Positions 46,346 to 55,466 of a DNA stretch of 64,000 nt are shown here, piece by piece. The notes below the pieces were generated by a model. That model worked only from the letters and a program-made list of their open reading frames with translations. It was not told where the DNA came from and did not search any database. Position 1 is the first letter of the stretch. Each line of letters begins with the position of its first letter. Position numbers and translations under genes: made by a program. The DNA is from Paraburkholderia metrosideri (GTDB taxonomy: Bacteria > Pseudomonadota > Gammaproteobacteria > Burkholderiales > Burkholderiaceae): positions 62,001-126,000 of the forward strand of contig NZ_CAJHCP010000002.1 of NCBI RefSeq assembly GCF_904848625.1. The letters are read 5' to 3'.

Positions 46346-47191
46346 ATGACAAAACGATCGATGGCTGGATTTATCGCGGTGCTAAAGGAGAGTGATTCGA
46401 GACCGAAGATCGGCGACGGGAGAGCTCTTGAAGAACACGTTCGAGACGTCTACCAGACACTTCTTGATCTTGAACTCGATAACACCGTAGTTGGGCGAGA
46501 TGTAAGCTTGCGCGACTCACGAGGCAATGTGTATCAGATAGACGTTTACTACGAGTTTGAGATGGCGGGTATTCGTCATCGGGTGGCGATTGAGTGCAAA
46601 AATACAAGGCGCCCGGTGCAGCGAGACGATGTCCTTGCATTTGCGCTAAAGGTGCAGGATTGCCAAGGCGTGGTTGGTGTGATCGTCTCAGCTAACGGGT
46701 ATCAAACTGGCGCATCTGATGCGGCCTCGCAACACGGGATCAAGATCTTGACGCTGGACGAGTTGCCTTCGATCGGTGCACTGATTGCGATGCGCTTGGA
46801 TGACAATGTTATGCCGCGCCCCGAGTCCAAGGGCGAACCGTTTTGGACTTTCTACAGCGTCGAGACGAAGGAACCGTACTCGTTTGCTCAAAACGACGAG
46901 GTCTTCGGCGTTCTGTTTCTTTCGCGGGCGCATGCCGAAGAGTATCAAAAGAAATGCCGATTAGATTCGCGCTGGGTAGTGCGAGGATTGGAGATGCGGC
47001 ATCTGGGCGCTTATATTCTTACATGTGATGCCGTACGCGGTCGTGTGCTCATCGTAAGGCCGGAAAGTGCCCGAGGCCTGCATTTGAAAGGGTTCGAGTT
47101 GTTGGAGATTGACCGCAATAAATTAATCGATGAATTCTATACCGGTAGGCCGCTTCCAACTACTCCCAACGTGATGCCGTCGAGGCGTTGA
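46346..47191 (+). CDS. Mrr-like PD-(D/E)xK restriction endonuclease domain protein
   Basis: A 281-residue protein. Residues about 25-150 carry a restriction endonuclease-like fold: ALEEHVRDVYQTLL, then IDVYYEFEMAGIRHRVAIECKN, giving Asp66 and the Glu83-x-Lys85 pair, and VIVSANGYQTGASDAASQHGIKILTLDEL as the family's last strands. This resembles Mrr-type nucleases that attack modified DNA. The C-terminal 130 residues (EPFWTFYSVETKEPYSF onward) are unfamiliar and may be a recognition or regulatory domain. No ribosome binding site is obvious, and Met at 46361 is an alternative start. Confidence 0.82.
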   Translation: MTKRSMAGFIAVLKESDSRPKIGDGRALEEHVRDVYQTLLDLELDNTVVGRDVSLRDSRGNVYQIDVYYEFEMAGIRHRVAIECKNTRRPVQRDDVLAFALKVQDCQGVVGVIVSANGYQTGASDAASQHGIKILTLDELPSIGALIAMRLDDNVMPRPESKGEPFWTFYSVETKEPYSFAQNDEVFGVLFLSRAHAEEYQKKCRLDSRWVVRGLEMRHLGAYILTCDAVRGRVLIVRPESARGLHLKGFELLEIDRNKLIDEFYTGRPLPTTPNVMPSRR

Positions 47192-47323
47192 TAGGCGACT
47201 TCCCGAGATTTTCGAGTGCTGCTTGGGGCAAGCTTACGGCGGCGGTCCGACGCCGAACGCAAGCGGTGTTGACCCGCATGAGTTAGAGATGGCGGACATG
47301 CTCCAACTTTTCCCCGCGCGAGG

Positions 47324-48283
47324 TTAATCGAAGCGTGCTTGTGGATGAGTATTCGTACGTGGTCCTTGATTCGTCATCGCAACGTCGTCGCGAACGTAAT
47401 CCTCGGCAGCCGAGATGAGCCAACGCTCGAACGTCGATATTAGCGAAGAGTTTTGTTTCTGCTCCGGATAAACGAGGTAGTAACCCTTGTCGTTCGGCAA
47501 GCTCAAGTCACACGGTCTTACAAGTTCCCCGGACCTCAGTTCATGAGCGATGAGAAACCTTGGAATTAACGCAACACCAAGCCCCGCCTTGGCTGCCTCA
47601 ACGAGCATCGAGAACAACTCGTATCGCTGTCCTTTCATACTGTCAACGTCGTGCACACCCGCTTGCGCGAGCCACTGGCGCCATGCATCCGGCCGGGCCG
47701 ATTGATGAAGCAGGGTGAAATCGGCGACTTCGCGTGCAGACAAGTTTTCTGTTCCCGCCAGCAGCCGTGGACTGCACACCGCCGTAATCTCTTCTCCGAA
47801 CAAGTATTTGGTTACCGACCCTGGCCAGATCGGATCGCCAAAATGGATAGCCGCATCGAACGGAGTGTCTTTAAAGAGAAACGGAGCCGCCCGCGTGGTC
47901 AAGTTGATGACGACGTTTTCGTGTTTCGTGTAGAACTCCGGTAGCCGGGCGATGAGCCACCGTGTAGCAAAGGTGGGTATCACAGCTAGCTCAATAATGC
48001 CTCCCGCACTGCGGTGCGCCATGGTCGCAAGCGTGTCGCGCTCGATCCGCTCAAGGTTTTCCCGAACCCTTTTCGCGTAGAGTTCACCCGCCTCTGTGAG
48101 ACTTATTCGCCTCTTGAATCGATTGAACAGCGGGGTCCCAAGGTACTCCTCCAAAGCGGCGACCTGTCGACCGACCGCACTCTGCGTCAACGAAAGCTCC
48201 TCAGCGCTTCTGGTGAAGCTCAAATGCCGCGCCGCAGCCTCAAACGCAATGAGGGCGTCTGTACTCGGAATCTTGCGTCTCAC
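47324..48283 (-). CDS. LysR-family regulator, GcvA-like
   Basis: A 319-residue regulator. The HTH (PSTDALIAFEAAARHLSFTRSAEELSLTQSAVGRQVAALEEYLGTPLFNRFKRR) and the ligand domain (FDAAIHFGDPIWPG, then AAKAGLGVALIPRFLI) place it in the GcvA/AmpR-like branch. It starts with GTG. It is divergent from the type II NADH dehydrogenase at 48637, which could be its target. The C-terminal 20 residues are extra relative to the usual family end. Confidence 0.92.
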   Translation of the reverse strand: MRRKIPSTDALIAFEAAARHLSFTRSAEELSLTQSAVGRQVAALEEYLGTPLFNRFKRRISLTEAGELYAKRVRENLERIERDTLATMAHRSAGGIIELAVIPTFATRWLIARLPEFYTKHENVVINLTTRAAPFLFKDTPFDAAIHFGDPIWPGSVTKYLFGEEITAVCSPRLLAGTENLSAREVADFTLLHQSARPDAWRQWLAQAGVHDVDSMKGQRYELFSMLVEAAKAGLGVALIPRFLIAHELRSGELVRPCDLSLPNDKGYYLVYPEQKQNSSLISTFERWLISAAEDYVRDDVAMTNQGPRTNTHPQARFD

Positions 48284-48636
48284 ACATCCTTCCCTATACG
48301 CACAACGTTGCGCGTTTATATCGTTTGCCCGACCTTAATGGCGTCGTGAAAATCACACATGCTCACTGACATAGATTTCGCGGTATCGCGCATTAAATCC
48401 TTTACTTCTCAATAAAGACATGAATCATTCATTCGATGAAGCCGAACACGCTCGGCAAGCTAACTCCCAGCCAAGGCGCTCGGCATCTGCGAGCGTCAGT
48501 GCACAGAAACGTATCTCTTCATATTCGAAGCTCCTGGAAGGACCTGTTTCCATCATTGCGGGCAATGTCCCGGAGCGGGCCGACGCGACTTCTGTTGCGA
48601 TTTTAGGCTATAACTGACGGCCCATAGGGGGTTCCA
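48284..48636. other. Divergent intergenic region, LysR / NADH dehydrogenase
   Basis: 353 bases. A 65-codon frame at 48420-48617 (MNHSFDEAEHARQANSQPRR) exists but has no ribosome binding site and a low-complexity Ser/Ala composition, so I do not call it. The regulatory sequences of both flanking genes should be here, but no symmetric LysR site was identified. Confidence 0.45.
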
Positions 48637-49938
48637 ATGCATCGCATCGTCATCGTAGGAGGGGGAGCTGGCGGGTTGGAACTCGCCACTCGGCTCGGAA
48701 ATCGCCTTGGAAGGTCCAATCGAGTACATGTGACGCTTGTCGATAAAAGCGCCACGCATGTTTGGAAGCCGCTCCTGCATGAAGTTGCGGTCGGCAGCCT
48801 TGACACCAACGTTCATCAAATATCGTATGCAGCACACTCTCACTGGAATCATTTCACCTTCGTTCAGGGGGAATTGACGGCCCTCGACCGGCACACGAAG
48901 CAGTTGAAAATCGGTCCTGTTCTCGAAACAGACGGCATCGAAGTGCTGCCGGGCCGTAGCATTGAGTACGACACGTTGGTGCTCGCGCTAGGTAGCCGCA
49001 CACACTTCTTCGGAGTGCCCGGGGCGGAGGAGCACGCGATTACCCTCGATAGCCTGCGGCAAGCAGAGCGGTTACGCAAGCGACTGCTCCATGCGTGCCT
49101 AAGAAAGACAGCGCACATCTGGGCCGGCGAAAGTGCAGTCGTTGACATTGCGATTATTGGCGCTGGCGCTACTGGTGTTGAACTGGCAGCGGAATTACGC
49201 CGGATGGAAAGCACCTTCAAACACTTCGGGATTCTCGCAAAAGGTCCGGGGGCAAGATTGCGGATCACCCTTCTCGAAGCAGGTCCGCGGGTTCTCCCAG
49301 CGCTTCCACTGCGAGTGTCGGCTTCGACCCATACCGTATTGGATAGCATGGGCGTCTCGGTCCTTGTCTCGAAAGCTGTCACTGGCGTACACGCAACAAA
49401 GATCGAGCTCGCCGACGGGCAGACGCTCCCGAGCGACGTCACTATCTGGGCGGCGGGCATTAAGGCGCCAGGCGTTTTGGGGGCACTTGATGGCATCGCT
49501 GTCAATCGTATCAACCAAGTGAGAGTGTCGAAGTCGCTCCAGAGCGAAACGGACGAAAACGTCTTCGCGCTCGGCGACTGTGCGAGCTGCGTATGGACGG
49601 CGGAGAACATGGTCCCGCCAAGAGCCCAGGCGGCACATCAGCAAGCTACGTTCTTGGTCAAGGCATTGTGTGCTCGGATCGACGGACGACCGCTCGGCAT
49701 ATTTCAATACAAAGACCATGGTTCTCTTGTTTCACTGGGGTCATCGACAGCCGTTGGGAGCGTAGCTGGACCGTCCCGTGGAGGAAAGGTTTTTGTGAAA
49801 GGCTACGTCGCGGAAATTATCTACGCTGCGCTCTATCGAAAGCATTTGATGGCTGTCTCGGGTCTGCGTAGGGCTGCATTTGCCATTGCAGCGCATATGC
49901 TCGGTCGCTTGTTATCTCCTCGAGTCAAGCTTCATTGA
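48637..49938 (+). CDS. Type II NADH dehydrogenase (NDH-2 family)
   Basis: A 433-residue flavoprotein. The FAD fold is at the N terminus (HRIVIVGGGAGGLELATRLG). The NADH fold is at about residue 168 (IAIIGAGATGVELAAELRR). ENVFALGDCA and the quinone-side AQAAHQQATFLVKAL follow. The C-terminal membrane-associating region (YAALYRKHLMAVSGLRRAAFAIAAHMLGRLL) is present. It oxidises NADH to reduce quinone without pumping protons. It is separate from any complex I locus, divergent from a LysR regulator. Confidence 0.93.
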   Translation: MHRIVIVGGGAGGLELATRLGNRLGRSNRVHVTLVDKSATHVWKPLLHEVAVGSLDTNVHQISYAAHSHWNHFTFVQGELTALDRHTKQLKIGPVLETDGIEVLPGRSIEYDTLVLALGSRTHFFGVPGAEEHAITLDSLRQAERLRKRLLHACLRKTAHIWAGESAVVDIAIIGAGATGVELAAELRRMESTFKHFGILAKGPGARLRITLLEAGPRVLPALPLRVSASTHTVLDSMGVSVLVSKAVTGVHATKIELADGQTLPSDVTIWAAGIKAPGVLGALDGIAVNRINQVRVSKSLQSETDENVFALGDCASCVWTAENMVPPRAQAAHQQATFLVKALCARIDGRPLGIFQYKDHGSLVSLGSSTAVGSVAGPSRGGKVFVKGYVAEIIYAALYRKHLMAVSGLRRAAFAIAAHMLGRLLSPRVKLH

Positions 49939-50035
49939 CGATCCCGCACTTGAAAGCGAGGAGCCTGCATCCTTTGTATTGCGATGACAGTGTCAGTTGC
50001 GCCGCTTACAGTCCAGTCGTATTTTGTGTCGTATT

Positions 50036-50052
50036 GGTAAGCTAAGCTGAAG
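50036..50052. promoter_or_regulatory. LysR-type box, degenerate copy 1
   Basis: GGTAAGC-TAA-GCTGAAG. One arm is the conserved GGTAAGC and the other is degenerate. It lies 147 bases upstream of the SDR at 50199 and is the mirror-image orientation of the better copies at 52393, 57124 and 63838. Confidence 0.4.
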
Positions 50053-50198
50053 TCTTCGCTCTCCGGCAGTTCATTGTTGAACGCTGCTCATAGGTCCAAT
50101 AAACAGACACTGGTAAAACAACCGCTCTATCTCCCTTACTATGTTTGCGCGTCTTTGCGTTCGGCCTGGACGTTAGCGATAGATATAGGAGCGGTGTC

Positions 50199-51065
50199 AT
50201 GGTTGACGGGATCGAAGGGGAAGTGATCGTAATCGCCGGCGCAAGCAGCGGAGTGGGCGCCGCCGCCGCTCGCCACCTTGCCGAGGGGGGAGCTAGGCTC
50301 TTTCTCGGTGCCCGACGTACCGAGTGGATCAATACCTTGGCGCGAGAACTATCGGATGAGACACCAGGCTTGGCCGTTGCAGTCCCGACTGATGTGACCG
50401 ATGCAGTCCAAGTTCGCCATCTAGTCGACGAAGCGGTTTCAGCATTCGGCCGTGTCGACGGCATCTTGAATAACGCCGGCGTGATGCCGCTGTCTCCCTT
50501 GGACCGCTACAAGGTCGAAGAATGGGACGGAACGATCGATGTCAACATCAAAGGTGTGCTCTATGGGATCGCTGCGGCTCTTCCGCATATGCAGGCGCAG
50601 AAAAGTGGCCACATCATCAATGTTGCATCAGTCGCTGGACACACGTGGTTTCCGACAGGCACCGTTACTGCGGCACGAAGTGGGCCGTTTGGGGCAATTT
50701 CGGAGGGGGGCCGCCAAGAAGTAAAGCCGTACGACATTCGCACTACCATCAGTTGGCCTAGAGCAGTGGCGACGGAACTGCTCGAATCGATAAGCGAGGC
50801 GGACGTATTGGAGGCAACCCGGAAAGCCACCTCCATAGCGATCCCCGCCGACTCGTTCGCGCGAATGGTCGCATTTGCAATTAGCCAGCCGGACGATGTC
50901 GACGTGAATGAAATCCTGTTCCGGCCGACGCGTCAGCAGGGCTGGGCACGCGCGCGTGTCCAGTTTCTCGTGTTCAGGAAGGACAGGGCAGCCACTAATA
51001 GGAGCTTAAAAGTAGTGCAGTATGCCGCAGTTCCAAAAGCCGTCATTGCGCGACGGCCGAATTGA
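50199..51065 (+). pseudogene. SDR oxidoreductase with a compensated frameshift over the active site
   Basis: A short-chain dehydrogenase of about 288 codons from ATG 50199 (TAGGAG upstream). The fold is normal at the start (VIVIAGASSGVGAAAARHLAEGG, NNAGVMPL, INVASVAG). At 50664-50694 the frame reads VTAARSGPFGA where the family has a YxxxK segment. The +2 reading of the same bases gives YCGTKWAV, the expected active site. One base lost near 50665 and one gained near 50692 would explain it. Downstream the normal frame resumes (AISEGGRQEVKPYDIRTT). About 40 atypical residues follow the usual family C terminus, so the original stop also seems lost. As read, the enzyme lacks its catalytic Tyr-Lys. 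Confidence 0.7.
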
Positions 51066-51080
51066 GGCGCAACCTACTCG

Positions 51081-52219
51081 ATGTCAGCTATCGTCGCCGG
51101 TCTAATCGTATGTGAACTGCTCTCGATAAGTCTTCTCACTCCTATCGCAAAGAACCTTCACGTCACCGAAGGGATAGCGGGGCAGGCGGTTTCCGCAGCG
51201 GCTCTGATGAGCGCGATGGTCGCTTGCATCCTGTCCGGACCACTGTGCCGGCGATTCGATCGCCGACTGGTCTTTCGTGCGTTCGGCGTCTTCCTCGTCC
51301 TAACGTGCTTGCTAGCTTCCTTCGCAACGAAATATGAGATGTTCCTCGCCGCGCGGTTCGCCTTGGGCTTAGGCCTTGGCGGATTCTGGTCGATGGCAGC
51401 GTCAGTGGCGATGCGGCTGGTTCCTCCAGCCTCTGTTCCGAAGGCTCTCGCCTTCATGTATGGCGGCACGTCGGTCGCGATGCTAATCGCCGGCCCGCTT
51501 GGTAGCTATCTGGGTGTCTCCATGGGGTGAAGAGGCGTGTTCTCTCTGGCGCTTATAGCCTGTGTCGCCAGTTCGTCTGGATGTGGCGCGCGGTTCCCGC
51601 AATTCCACCGAGCGCGTCGGCGCGATTGAGCACGACCTTTGCACTCCTGCTGCTATCGCAGGTCCGACTCGGTATTCTCGCGACTGTGCTGTTCTTTTGT
51701 GGTCACTTCGCGTTCTTCACTTGCTGCCGGCCATACCTCGAGAAAGTGGAGCATTCCGATGCCGCAGAGGCGTCGTTAAGTCTGCTTGGCTTTGGACTTG
51801 CCAACATAGCCGGCACCTTCCTATCGGCGTCCATGCTGCGGCGGAATATGAAGCGCTCGCTGGGGGGCGTGCCGCTGGTCATGGCGTTGCTTCCCCTAGG
51901 AATGGCAATCTATGGCACCTACACGCTTGTTTCCGCGACCTCGATGTTAGGTTGGAGATTGCTGTTTGGCTTTGTGCCAGTCGCTTGGACCACCTGGCTG
52001 ACGTGGGGCGTTCCTGACCAGATCGAGAGCGCCGGAGGCTTGCAGATCGCATGTACGCAACTCGCGATCACTTCGGGTTCGGGCGTCGGCGGCATTCTTT
52101 TCGACGTCGGCGGAATCAAGGAAGTTTTGATTGGAAGTGGAATCGTTTTTGTCGCTATCGGCGCTGGTGGTTTTGCTCGGTTTGAAGACGACGACCACAG
52201 CCACAGCCACAGCCATTAG
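51081..52219 (+). pseudogene. MFS transporter broken by a nonsense codon and a frameshift
   Basis: A single DHA1-type carrier is split. Frame one (51081-51530) covers helices 1-5 (SISLLTPIAKNLHVTEGIAGQ, LGLGLGGFWSMAASVAMRL) and stops at TGA 51528-51530, exactly where the family has the Trp of MGWRG. The frame continues as RGVFSLALIACVAS, and then a base is missing near 51571, moving to the frame that reads FVWMWRAVPAIPPSASARL and runs to 52219. The first 15 or so residues of helix 1 also appear to be lost. The C terminus ends in an Asp/His/Ser run, DDDHSHSHSH, from a CACAGC hexamer repeat. The substrate is unknown. Confidence 0.8.
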
Positions 52220-52875
52220 GTCTGTCCAGCACGAATCCTCTCGTTAACCCGATGAAATTTTCGGCCCTCGCTTTCCTTCTGTTAAGGGACGAGCATCCGC
52301 TGGGACGAGCGGGCTGGAGAATAAACAATAAACTCGTCGACACCGGGTTTTTACCGATTTGAAAGCAGAGTTTTCTGACTTAGTGCAGAGGCGGTTAGCT
52401 TAGCTTACCCAAAAGACAAGAATAATCAACTGTACGCAGTGCGGGCGACGGCGCAAACTGGCCTTACAAGATGCCCACCATTAGTCGAATAACCACGGAG
52501 ACGACCCGCCACAAATCCGCACATCCAATCGTCACAGGCACCCACGCCACGCACGGTTTCCCGCATGTTGAATGCAAAACCGAGCGATCTAATTGACCGC
52601 GTGTCGGCAACGGTAATCCGGCATTGGACGGCATCGGACGTGGACTGGGTGCCCATTGCGCGATTTGTTTCGGGCGCAGCCAGTCGCATACTCCGCGAGG
52701 ATTCCGTGATTTGTTCATTTCCGGTCCGCATCGCTAGCTGCACGGAGTTCGGCTGCGGCCCAGCATGTTTTCTTGATGTTATGAGAAATCTTGCGCAGAG
52801 AGCGAACACCGCCTGTACGGTGCCGTGAAGCCGCCACGGTAAGTAGATAGTTGAAGCCATTAATAGGGGACTTTA
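52220..52875. other. Intergenic interval between MFS genes
   Basis: 656 bases holding the best-formed upstream copy of the LysR-type box (52393-52409). Open frames on both strands (for example 52426-52860 on the minus strand) lack start signals and coding composition. They could be remnants of an inserted element, but nothing identifiable was found. Confidence 0.4.
52393..52409. promoter_or_regulatory. LysR-type box, copy 2
   Basis: GGTTAGC-TTA-GCTTACC, arms of seven with one mismatch in symmetry and T-N11-A spacing. It lies 467 bases upstream of the intact MFS gene and 174 bases after the broken one. Confidence 0.6.
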
Positions 52876-54258
52876 ATGAGTAATAGAGTAAATGCCGGTG
52901 CGCGACTTGATCGCTTACCTATCGGACCATTCCATACGCGAGTTCTGTGGTTGGTCGGTTTGGGTATGTTCTTCGATTCGTTCGACAATACTCTATCGAG
53001 CTCAGTGCTCGCCGCGATGCTAAAGAGCGGCTGGTCGACGTTGCAGTTGAATTCGATCTTCATGTCGTCCACCTTTGTGGGGCTAACCATCGGCGCTGCA
53101 CTCGCCGGATTGCTGAGCGACAAGTTCGGGCGTCGCTTCGCGTATCAATTTAATCTTGCGATTTTCGGCGGGATGGCTCTTGTGTCTGCCCTGGCGCCCT
53201 CTATGCCCTGGCTCATCGCGGCTCGGTTCATTATGGGGATCGGGATGGGAGCAGAGTATGTGATGGGATATGGCCTCATCATTGAATTCGTCCCGCCGTC
53301 CCATCGTGGCCGCTATTTGGGCAAGCTCGCGCTGATCGGGGGTTCCGGAGTTTTTGTTACCGCCGTCGTCGCAACGCTCGTCATTCCGTGGATCGGTTGG
53401 CGTCCAATGTTCGTGATTGGCGGTATCGGGACCCTTTGGGTCTGGTGGATGCGCCGTCATCTGCCTGAGTCGCCACGGTGGTTGGAGCGCGTCGGGCGCC
53501 ATGCTGAGGCGGAACAGATCATGCAGGCGATCGAGAGAGATGCAGGCGTCTCTACGCCGCTGCCGTCTTCCTCCGGAGTGCCTGTAAGAGAGCCGCACTG
53601 GGTACCGCTCTCAACTCTCTTCTCTCGGCCGGTTATTCGCCGCACCCTGCTTGCGATCGTGATCAATGTTGTCTGTCTGTTCGGATCGTATAGCCTTACC
53701 GGTTGGATGCCTACATTCTTTGTTAAGCAGGGCATGAGCGTTACGCATTCGCTCGGCTTTACTGCAGCAATGATGGGTGGCTGGGTCGCAGGACCCCTGT
53801 TCCTCTCATATATTTCGGACAGGATCGGACGACGTACCGCGATCATGTCGTTTGCGGCGGTATGCGCGTGTTTGGGATCCATATACCCGTTCCTTACGTC
53901 CGCGACAGAGATTATCTTTTGCGGCTTCCTGCTTGTGTCTTCGGTTGCAATTTTCTTGACACTCGGATTGGGGATGACCCCCGAAATGTTTCCGACGGAA
54001 TACAGATTCCGCGGGGGCGGCGTGGCGCAGATGTTCGGGCGGCTCGGTCTGATCGGTTCGCCTTTCATCGTGCTCGAGTTGTTTAATCGCTTCGGGATCA
54101 CCGGTGTCGTCTTTGCCATCTCTGGCGCATATATTTTTATCGCGATTTTGATCATGGCGGCTGGCATCGAGACCAACCAGCAATCCCTCGAAGCATTGGA
54201 ACCCGAGGAGGTGCCGGATACGGATCGTGTGCTCGCGTCGACTGCGACTCGACGCTGA
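52876..54258 (+). CDS. MFS transporter, metabolite:H+ symporter type
   Basis: A 460-residue twelve-helix carrier of the sugar/aromatic-acid transporter group. Motifs are GLLSDKFGRRFAYQFN between helices 2 and 3, FVPPSHRGRYLG and WRPMFVIGGIGTLWVWWMRRHLPESPRWLE at the middle of the protein, and YISDRIGRRTAIM between helices 8 and 9. It is the apparent uptake system of the island and is followed at 133 bases by the alcohol dehydrogenase. The cargo is probably an organic acid or polyol, by context. Confidence 0.93.
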   Translation: MSNRVNAGARLDRLPIGPFHTRVLWLVGLGMFFDSFDNTLSSSVLAAMLKSGWSTLQLNSIFMSSTFVGLTIGAALAGLLSDKFGRRFAYQFNLAIFGGMALVSALAPSMPWLIAARFIMGIGMGAEYVMGYGLIIEFVPPSHRGRYLGKLALIGGSGVFVTAVVATLVIPWIGWRPMFVIGGIGTLWVWWMRRHLPESPRWLERVGRHAEAEQIMQAIERDAGVSTPLPSSSGVPVREPHWVPLSTLFSRPVIRRTLLAIVINVVCLFGSYSLTGWMPTFFVKQGMSVTHSLGFTAAMMGGWVAGPLFLSYISDRIGRRTAIMSFAAVCACLGSIYPFLTSATEIIFCGFLLVSSVAIFLTLGLGMTPEMFPTEYRFRGGGVAQMFGRLGLIGSPFIVLELFNRFGITGVVFAISGAYIFIAILIMAAGIETNQQSLEALEPEEVPDTDRVLASTATRR

Positions 54259-54391
54259 CTTTCGGCCGGACCTGAAAGGTGGATGATTGCAGGCGGTCAG
54301 CGTGCCAAAGAATGGCCCTCGCAAGAACCTACCGAGAGGTATCGCGTGGGCCGTCTGCGATTGATGGATTAACACAGAAGAGGAAATTGGG

Positions 54392-55411
54392 ATGCGCGGT
54401 ATTGTCTTTCGCGGTGACTGTACTCTCGAACTTGCTACGTTTCCGGATCCGACTCCTGGCGTCGGAGAAGTTGTCCTGGAAATCAAGGCTTCTGGAATGT
54501 GCGGAAGCGATCTGCATTGGTACCGTCGACCAGCGGGCGAGGTTCCCGCCTTCATCGCCGGCCACGAACCGTGCGGTGTGGTCGTCGCGGTGGGGCCCGG
54601 CGCGGTCGGACCGCATGCGCGCCTTGGTGCGCGCGTGATGGTGCACCACTACAAGGGTTGCATGGGATGTCCAGACTGCCGTTCCGGTTGGCCACAGATG
54701 TGCAGAACAGCGCCGATTGTTGTCTACAGCGCAGATGCTCACGGCGCTCACGCTCCGTACATGAAGGTTTCTGCAGACACCTTGGTACCTTTGGACGAGC
54801 GGCTCAGCTTTGAAGCCGGAGCTGCCATCTCGTGCGGAACAGGTACAGCGTGGGGGGCCTTCGAACGCGTCGGTTTGACGGGACGAGACACTGTCGCGGT
54901 CTTTGGTCAAGGACCCGTAGGCCTCTCTGCAACGATGCTTGCAAAAGCGCAGGGCGCGCGCGTCATTGCACTCGACATCGATGAAAGTCGTCGCAAAACT
55001 GCCAAAGAGTTTGGGGCTGATGCGGTAATCAATCCGCTCGATGGATCAGTTCCTGAGGCAATTGGGGAGCTCACTGGTGGGAAAGGGGTGAGCATTTCGT
55101 TGGAGACCTCTGGCGCTGCTGCCGCAAACCGGGATGCCCTTGACTCAGTGAGCCCATGGGGCACCGTTTGTCTGGTGGGGATCGGCTCGGAATTCAACTT
55201 TTCGCTGGCAAAGTACCTGCGCACGCAGGTTCGCATCTTGACCTCCTGGACGATGTCGGTCCAAGCGCAGCGTGCTTGTGCCGACTTCGTTGTAGACCGG
55301 GGACTGAACCTAGATGCGTTGTTCACTGATCGGTGGCGTCTTGAGCAGGCGGAAGAAGCTTATCAAGCCTTCAATCGTCAAAGCGGCGGTAAGGGCGTGT
55401 TCTTGATGTAG
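54392..55411 (+). CDS. Zinc-dependent alcohol dehydrogenase (MDR family)
   Basis: A 339-residue medium-chain dehydrogenase. Catalytic zinc ligands are in ASGMCGSDLHWYR and AGHEPCGVV. The structural zinc lobe is CMGCPDCRSGWPQMC, and the NAD fold is VAVFGQGPVGLSATMLAKAQGARVIALD. Residues ALDIDESRRKTAKEFGADAVINP favour NAD over NADP. It resembles polyol and threonine dehydrogenase-like enzymes. It is likely co-transcribed with the MFS gene upstream and the aldehyde dehydrogenase 55 bases downstream. Confidence 0.93.
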   Translation: MRGIVFRGDCTLELATFPDPTPGVGEVVLEIKASGMCGSDLHWYRRPAGEVPAFIAGHEPCGVVVAVGPGAVGPHARLGARVMVHHYKGCMGCPDCRSGWPQMCRTAPIVVYSADAHGAHAPYMKVSADTLVPLDERLSFEAGAAISCGTGTAWGAFERVGLTGRDTVAVFGQGPVGLSATMLAKAQGARVIALDIDESRRKTAKEFGADAVINPLDGSVPEAIGELTGGKGVSISLETSGAAAANRDALDSVSPWGTVCLVGIGSEFNFSLAKYLRTQVRILTSWTMSVQAQRACADFVVDRGLNLDALFTDRWRLEQAEEAYQAFNRQSGGKGVFLM

Positions 55412-55466
55412 TAGCGACGATCAAACCTTTAGGTCGCTCCACAGGAATATGGACACAAGGAATCAG

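Noticed and set aside
48420..48617. A 65-codon frame before the NADH dehydrogenase
   Set aside because: No ribosome binding site, low-complexity Ser/Ala composition, and it lies in a divergent regulatory gap.
52426..52860. A 144-codon minus-strand frame between the MFS genes, considered as a transposase remnant
   Set aside because: No catalytic motif, inverted repeats or target duplication could be found, so it was not called.
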